Source of the DNA: Tragulus kanchil
Lineage: Eukaryota > Chordata > Mammalia > Artiodactyla > Tragulidae
Length of the DNA: 64,000 nucleotides
Direction of reading: 5' to 3'
NCBI GenBank assembly: GCA_022376925.1
Contig: JAIOJX010000030.1
Span: forward strand, 175,703,298 to 175,767,297
Under the pieces are notes generated by a model. It saw only the letters and a program-made list of their open reading frames with translations. It searched no databases and had not been told where the DNA came from. Positions 58,046 to 64,000 of the stretch are shown here, piece after piece (within the stretch, counting starts at the first letter, position 1; each line of letters begins with the position of its first letter). The position numbers and the translations under genes were made by a program.

Positions 58046-59280
58046 AAAAAAAGATGAACCCTTTCCTTGGACTGGGTCCCTGAGAAGGAGATACTGGGAC
58101 AAGGATTCATATACAAATGATTTATTAAGGAAATGCTCCCAAAATAAACCCATAACGAAGTCGGGGAAGCAAGACAGGGGAGAGAGAAAAGCCCATCAGA
58201 GTGGACTGTTTAGACCAGTTCTACAAAGAATGGCTTCACCCGGATCCTATGAGGAACCCCGGGGTATGAACAATATCTCCTGTCTTCCTGTCCTGAGGTT
58301 GGGTTGCTAGGTCTTCATTCTGCTCTATCAGTCAGTCCCTGGTGAGGGTGGGAAACTGCAAAGACTCCCAGAGACTCTGAGCTCTCCACGTCTTATTGCA
58401 AAGTGGCTCCTGCAGCCATAAGGCAGTCTTCTGATGATGGACTGGGAGCCTGGGCTGTAGGAGGCAAGGGCCCACAAAAACAAGGAGGAGCACCTGGGGA
58501 CCCCAGGGGAGGCAGGCCAAGCAGTGACAGCTGCCACCACAGCATCACCTGGTTGAACGCCCTGTGACTTCACGCTTCTGCTCTGTAACACCCAGAGCTC
58601 ATCCGGAGTGATGCCGACTCTTGGCTGAAGACATGCACACTTCAAGCTCCAGCTCAACAGCTCTTCTGAACTCCAGACTAGAATGTATGCGTCTGCTCTC
58701 TCTCCCCACATTCGTTCCTCCCTCATCTGGCTCCTTCAAGGACATGCGCAGCTGACGTCGGCCTTGTGTGGTCATGGTAACATAAACCAGTGTGAAACCA
58801 TCCCTCGCCCTTATCACCACCTGGAATTTGTTGCTTCTCCTAACCCTCTGCTTCATTCACGTCATCACTACCTTCTGGTAAATCAGGAAAGAATACTTCA
58901 ATGATCTCAACATCCCTCTCACCTTCACATCTCCCAAAGCCAGTGTGGAGGCCCCAGTACATCTCCCTTCCACTTTTGGACACCCCACCTTCAGAGCTAC
59001 TTCTGCTTTGGTTTTCAGCCCCATAACCTGCACAGGGACTCTCCTGGTAGCCTTTCTGGCTCCAGTCTCCACCACTCTATGCGCGTGGCCTTCTGAAACA
59101 CTTGCTGACTGTAGCCCTCTCTAGTGGCAGTTTTCAAAGGCCAAGAGTAAGAATCTGAGTGCCTGAAAGCAGCACCGGCGGTGAAGAGGCCTCAAGCCAC
59201 ATTTCCAGTTTCACCTCCCACCTCATCCTGTGCATCTTTAACAATGCATGTCACACCTGCTGTTACTCTGGGCTAATTTT
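58046..59280. other. Single-copy intron, possible old LTR at 58060-58320
   Basis: 58060-58320 (atgatttattaaggaaatgc, gaagcaagacaggggagaga) has the look of a mammalian LTR or old transposon, but I cannot name it. The rest shows nothing assignable. A 132-codon minus-strand frame at 58328-58726 lacks coding character. Confidence 0.35.
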
Positions 59281-59310
59281 TTTAAAAGTTAATTTAGAGT
59301 TGATTTAAGG

Positions 59311-59640
59311 GATTCCTTTGTAGCTCAGCTTGTAAAGAATCTGCCTGCAATGCAGGAGACACTGGTTTGTTCCCTAGGTTGGGAAGATCCCCTGGAGAAG
59401 GACATGGCTACCCCACCTAGTATCCTTGGGCCTCCCCTGGTGGTTCAGACAGTAAAGAATCCACCTGCAATGCAGGAGACCTGGACTCAGTCCTGGGTGG
59501 GGAATGTCCCTTGGAGGAGGGCATGCAACCCACTCCAGTATTCTTGCCTGGAGAATCCCCATGGACAGAGGAGCCTGGCGGGCTACAACCTATGGGGTCA
59601 CAAAGAGTCGGACATGACTGAGGCAACTAAGCACAGAACA
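59311..59640 (+). mobile_element. Dimeric Bov-tA-type SINE
   Basis: Two tRNA-like heads in tandem: ttcctttgtagctcagcttg at 59313 and gcctcccctggtggttcaga at 59430. Each is followed by ctgcaatgcaggaga text; the second runs on to the normal Bov-A end (agtcggacatgactgaggca). It is inserted in an antisense L1 end. Confidence 0.75.
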
Positions 59641-59880
59641 GCACCGAATTAATTTACAATGTTGTGTTAGTTTCTGCTGTACACCAAAGTGAACTAGTCA
59701 TACAAATACACATATCCACTCTTTGTTAGACTGTATTCCCATGCAGGTCACGATGCGTATTGATTAGAGTTCTCTGTGCTCTAGATGAGGTCCTGATTAG
59801 AGATCTATTTTATATACAGCAATGAGTATATGTCAATCCCAAACTCCAAATTTTCCCTCCCTGTACTTCTCCTGGAATAT
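59641..59880 (-). mobile_element. L1 3' end, antisense
   Basis: atttacaatgttgtgttagt, ttctgctgtacaccaaagtg and tccctccctgtacttctcc are the reverse of the ruminant L1 3' UTR; its T-rich start lies just before the SINE at 59275-59310. Confidence 0.75.
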
Positions 59881-60228
59881 GACACAAGTCTGTTTATATA
59901 AACACAAAGGCATATGTATTTTCTCATGCCTTAAAATGCAACTACGGTAGAAAACAGTTGCCCTTTCTCTCCTACAGTGTTCTCTACACCTGAATGGATA
60001 CAGGCCATCGTACTCATGTTTATAGTCCCCTAAGGATTTAGCATCAGAACTTTAAACAGAATTATACGACTTACGATGCTGCATCCAATTGAAGGCTGTA
60101 AGGCAAAAAAATCTATCACCAGCCGCCTCACTGCTGCGTTCACTTCTTCCTTAGCTCTTAGATCAAGTAGCTAACGTAAGTCAGACTCTGCCACTGGCCC
60201 GGGTCACTCACCATGACTATCACATTCC

Positions 60229-62378
60229 TTCACTGAAAAATGGAGGGAGGAGCCTAAATGACAAAGCTTGAGAGCGAAGAGTGACCTTACTTCAGCCTCT
60301 CATTTATAAATAACAGTAACGCTTACTCATAGAAGGGAAATGATACCCCTCAGTTCACAAACATGCAAACAAAATTCACATGTGGATTTAGCCATGGCTA
60401 ATGCATTACTAACATGTACTGTCAGATGGGGAACCAAGTGACAGTGAACAAAAGTTACAAAAGCTGAGGTCCCCTGGGTTTAAGAAAGTTTGCGCCTCAG
60501 CATATAGCACATCCTGGGCTGTCAGACCCTGGGTCACTTTCCAGCAATGACAGCCAGTGGTTCACGTGGGCCAGCTGAGCTGGGCCCCCAACTCTTCTAA
60601 TAACATGACTCAGTTCCACGGGGAACCAGCCTCCAGTCACACCAGAGTCCAGTGTTTGAGTGTGGTGCTCACTCAACCTCCCTGCTTCCTCTCTGGTCAA
60701 ACAGGGATGGTTTCCCCGGGGCCACAGGGCTAGGAGCCCGGGGCCTCTTGAGTGGGCAGGATTTAACTGACTGGAAAGAATGGGCAGAGACATCATCCTT
60801 CCCCTGACCTGGTTGACAAGAGCCTGCAAATCCAGGGCTGCACACCGCAGTTTGGGCACCACAGAGGGAAAGACTGCCTGAGCATGAGGGCAAGCCACAG
60901 AGAGGCAGAGATAAACCAGGGGGAAAGCAGGGAGTACAGCCCCAGAAGACAGCATCATTTCAGCCCCTGGGCTCTAGCTGGTTTACACTGGCCAACAGCT
61001 CCCTGCATGAGCAGGACTTCCGGTTGTCTGGATCCTGAAGGCTTCTGATTCTATAGAGGCTGTGAAATGAAAACAAGAGGAAACACTTCTCTTCAACAGC
61101 CAGAAACAAATCACACTGTAGACAAGAGGCTTTATGTTTTACAAGTAATGAGGAAAATCTGATGCAAACACTTAATGTACAATGAATATCACCGATGTGT
61201 TGAAGTTAGAAGACAAAATGTGTAACAGATACCAATGATGATTAAATATGTAACATCAAGCAGGACAGTAAACCTAAGTACACAGACTGACTCCTGTACT
61301 CACCTTAACCTTCACTGAAAATGGAGAGGAGCCTAAATGACAAAGCTTGAGAGCGAAGAGTGACCTTACTTCAGCCTCTCATTTATAAATAACAGTAACG
61401 CTTACTCATAGAAGGAAATGATACCCCTCAGTTCACAAACATGCAAACAAAATTCACATGTGGATTTAGCCATGGCTAATGCATTACTAACATGTACTGT
61501 CAGATGGGGAACCAAGTGACAGTGAACAAAAGTTACAAAAGCTGAGGTCCCCTGGGTTTAAGAAAGTTTGCGCCTCAGCATATAGCACATCCTGGGCTGT
61601 CAGACCCTGGGTCACTTTCCAGCAATGACAGCCAGTGGTTCACGTGGGCCAGCTGAGCTGGGCCCCCAACTCTTCTAATAACATGACTCAGTTCCACGGG
61701 GAACCAGCCTCCAGTCACACCAGAGTCCAGTGTTTGAGTGTGGTGCTCACTCAACCTCCCTGCTTCCTCTCTGGTCAAACAGGGATGGTTTCCCCGGGGC
61801 CACAGGGCTAGGAGCCCGGGGCCTCTTGAGTGGGCAGGATTTAACTGACTGGAAAGAATGGGCAGAGACATCATCCTTCCCCTGACCTGGTTGACAAGAG
61901 CCTGCAAATCCAGGGCTGCACACCGCAGTTTGGGCACCACAGAGGGAAAGACTGCCTGAGCATGAGGGCAAGCCACAGAGAGGCAGAGATAAACCAGGGG
62001 GAAAGCAGGGAGTACAGCCCCAGAAGACAGCATCATTTCAGCCCCTGGGCTCTAGCTGGTTTACACTGGCCAACAGCTCCCTGCATGAGCAGGACTTCCG
62101 GTTGTCTGGATCCTGAAGGCTTCTGATTCTATAGAGGCTGTGAAATGAAAACAAGAGGAAACACTTCTCTTCAACAGCCAGAAACAAATCACACTGTAGA
62201 CAAGAGGCTTTATGTTTTACAAGTAATGAGGAAAATCTGATGCAAACACTTAATGTACAATGAATATCACCGATGTGTTGAAGTTAGAAGACAAAATGTG
62301 TAACAGATACCAATGATGATTAAATATGTAACATCAAGCAGGACAGTAAACCTAAGTACACAGACTGACTCCTGTACT
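60229..62378. repeat. Tandem duplication 18 (about 1.07 kb)
   Basis: Copies are 60229-61300 and 61311-62378, offset 1082 falling to 1078, with about 10 bases of filler. Single bases are missing from A and G runs at the start of copy 2 (gaaaaatggaggg against gaaaatggag). It holds the longest open frame in the window (153 codons, minus strand), which I do not accept as a gene. Confidence 0.95.
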
Positions 62379-64000
62379 TGCCAGCATTCCCAAGTGGGAC
62401 AAGTAGACGCCAACCACAGAGCAGATTGATATGGCCTCCTGTCCTTGACTCAGATTTGTCATTATTACACAAAGACATGATTCTCACTGCGTTCTGTTTT
62501 CAGTTGAAAAACTCTTTAGAGCCCCAGCTCTGAATTAACCTACTGAAGGAGGAATCAAGGGTAAGAAATCAAAAGCAGGAAGACCAATCCTCAAAGCATG
62601 TAACATAAAAGAAGTTCTAAACCCTGACTGCAATGCCTTTTCAATTTGCATCTTTAAAAAGTCTGATTATGTAACAGAGTTATGTCAGATCTGACTATTA
62701 AACTGACACTGTTCCAAAAGAGGACTTTAAAAACTCAAGTCGAAAGAAACCATCATTTAAATAAGTACCTCACCACCAAAACCAAGCCAGGGTAACCGCT
62801 GACATTTAATACTCCGCTATCAGTTCCAAGGGCTATAGGTTTCTGTTATTCCATCATAGGTTTGTCTTCAAAAAAAAATTTAAATGCTTAGTACAAATGA
62901 AAAGGTCTTCTAAACACTCCCCCTCAAAGCAAAACCAGTTCAAGGCAAAGATCAGTTGATTTGAACACAGTCGAGTCACTTGAGGAAAACACTCAAGTTA
63001 CCTTGCCGTTGTTTCTATTTCTTCTTTACATTCCTTAGGCATAATTAACGAAACTCCATTCTGAATGGAAATACATGGAGAGTCAACCAATGAATGCAGT
63101 GATGTTGGGGGGTGGGGAGAACACATAGAGAGAGCCAGAGTCACAAGAACGAAGCTTTCTTCTTGCTTCATGGTCTTAAAATAGCAAGGGCAGATTCAGC
63201 GGTGAAAAGCCAGGAAGACCAGGACACTGTTATCGCCTAACTTCTAACACTAATTCATTCATAAACATCGATTCGACATCTGCTTTGGGCCAGACACTGT
63301 TCTAGAGACACGAGTGGTGACCATGGCAGGTAGGGTCTCTATCCTCACATAACTAAAATTTTAGAGAGAGATAAAAAGAGCGAATAAGTGAGAAAATGAT
63401 GGAGAATACAGTACTGGAAATAAAAACTACTGTGAAAAGGAATAAAGCATGGAGAGAGATGAAGCAACTCAAGAGATCAAGGTCCTTAGACAGGAAAGTC
63501 TGGGGCGGGGGGGCTTCTATCCAGGGTAGTGACATCTATACTGATACATGAGGGAAGTGAGGTGTAAGTCCTGGGGAACAGAGCGGAGAGATACAAATTT
63601 CATGCAGCACAAAGGCCATGGGGCAGGAACGAGTTCACTGTGTGCAGAGAACTATAAAGCAGGCCGTATAGTTAGAGCTGAGGGAGCCGGGGGAGCTGCA
63701 CGAGGCAGGAGCCAGATCCTGTCAAATAGCAGTTCTCAGCCCTGGATGCACCTGCAGATACTCTGATCCAACTCTTCTGTCGCGTGTCCTGGTCAATACA
63801 GGGTTTCTGTTGTTGCTGTCATTTTTTAATTTCTCCCGGCTGTCTTAACGTGCAGCCAGCCAAGGCTGAGAACCTGGCTTGACGGAGCAACCTGTAGGAT
63901 TCTACTGTAAGTGAGCTGGGACACCCTGCGAGCAGGGGCAGTACTTGACCTGAAGGGTTTTTAAGGATCACTCAGGTCTACTGTGGAGAGGGCACAGCTG
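62379..64000. other. Single-copy intron, mostly unassigned
   Basis: About 1.6 kb. 63255-63400 (gacatctgctttgggccaga, cactgttctagagacacgag) is a weak match to the ancient L2/MIR-type end seen at 14895. No exon recognised. Confidence 0.45.

Larger units (their letters stand above)
1..64000 (-). other. ITPR1: ITPR1 gene body, partial (introns plus two coding exons)
   Basis: Two exons at 17825-17940 and 3061-3147 read in the same minus-strand order as the N-terminal coding exons of the type 1 inositol 1,4,5-trisphosphate receptor, an endoplasmic-reticulum calcium-release channel. The first ends on a complete codon (CAT, His) and the second begins with CAT, giving the [13 protein letters not shown] junction of type 1. 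The rest of the window shows no other exon, so it is treated as intron. I looked for the exons encoding the start methionine region and the VDDRC...KKFR segment above 17940, and for the LLHLKSNKYLT exon below 3061, and found none. Gene identity is firm; the full window being intronic is inferred. Confidence 0.9.
17941..64000 (-). other. ITPR1: ITPR1 upstream intron, incomplete
   Basis: From the acceptor at 17941-17942 to the window end no ITPR1 exon is recognisable, so at least 46 kb as assembled is intron. Thirteen duplicated blocks lie within it, so the real span is nearer 32 kb. Open frames up to 153 codons occur but coincide with SINEs, L1 ends or non-conserved sequence. An unrecognised short or non-coding exon cannot be excluded. 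Confidence 0.75.

Noticed and set aside
58328..58726. 132-codon minus-strand frame
   Set aside because: No recognisable domain, no splice-compatible boundaries, and possible old-LTR sequence overlapping its lower end.
60497..60958. Longest open frame, 153 codons on the minus strand, present twice (also 61575-62036), with a hydrophobic start
   Set aside because: The second instance is the artefact copy. The protein resembles nothing I know, lies in an ITPR1 intron, and composition gives no coding signal.
48..62378. A tandem-repeat array or a new composite transposon with 1.1-kb units
   Set aside because: The 18 units are unrelated in sequence and have no shared ends, inverted repeats or coding content; only their size is shared.
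1..64000. CRISPR array, prophage, operon or bacterial island
   Set aside because: No short regular repeats with unique spacers and no bacterial gene structure; composition and repeats are those of a ruminant nuclear genome.

Overview
The window is vertebrate nuclear DNA from a ruminant. It is packed with ruminant-restricted retroposons (Bov-tA SINEs, BovB LINE ends, CHR-type tRNA SINEs, ruminant L1 3' ends) on a background of older mammalian MIR, L2 and L1M remnants. There are no bacterial-style genes. The only coding sequence I can support is two short exons on the minus strand, and they identify the locus as ITPR1, the type 1 inositol 1,4,5-trisphosphate receptor. The exon at 17825-17940 encodes the stretch containing [15 protein letters not shown]. 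The exon at 3061-3147 encodes [16 protein letters not shown] and what follows. Both have correct splice sites and matching phase, and both belong to the N-terminal suppressor domain. Everything else is intron. 17941-64000 is upstream intron with no recognisable exon, 3148-17824 separates the two exons, and 1-3060 is the start of the next intron.

The dominant feature is not a gene. Eighteen times across the window a block of about 1.03-1.20 kb is immediately followed by a near-identical second copy. The blocks are unrelated to one another and cut SINEs, LINEs and unique sequence at random points. The second copy always runs on into new sequence, while the first stops dead at the junction, often after a few bases of microhomology or 6-56 bases of unmatched filler. 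Mismatches gather at the junction-facing ends. Where two such blocks lie close together, the middle sequence occurs three times. This is what is expected if 18 consecutive contigs or reads with unmerged overlapping ends were laid end to end. By coordinate arithmetic about 20 kb (roughly 31%) of the window is redundant, and the real locus is about 44 kb. Neither exon is affected, but intron lengths are.

Layout in + coordinates: 1-2333 duplication 1; 3061-3147 exon; 3530-4595 three MIRs; 5257-7547 duplication 2; 9370-16456 duplications 3-5 with several SINEs and an L2; 17340-18240 two MIRs flanking the exon at 17825-17940; 18246-20434 duplication 6 with BovB; 20553-21081 two SINEs at one target site; 21090-24087 mostly unassigned intron; 24088-30184 duplications 7-9; 31910-34136 duplication 10; 34340-35840 a dense nested SINE cluster; 36178-38364 duplication 11; 38935-45774 L1-rich with duplications 12-14 and an LTR-like insert; 46800-49475 L1M, SINE and BovB; 48866-52814 duplications 15-16; 54129-56525 duplication 17; 56907-59880 SINEs and L1 ends; 60229-62378 duplication 18; then unassigned intron to the end.

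I found no new biological system. Items worth a second look are the duplication pattern (most likely an assembly artefact), a CHR-derived SINE group with a distinctive 3' body and a C-rich-tail subgroup, repeated SINE insertion at the same target sites, an LTR-like fragment with TATA and AATAAA signals inside an L1, and an apparent twin-primed L1 carrying a 22-bp perfect palindrome. All repeat names come from recognition by eye, and copy identities are estimates.
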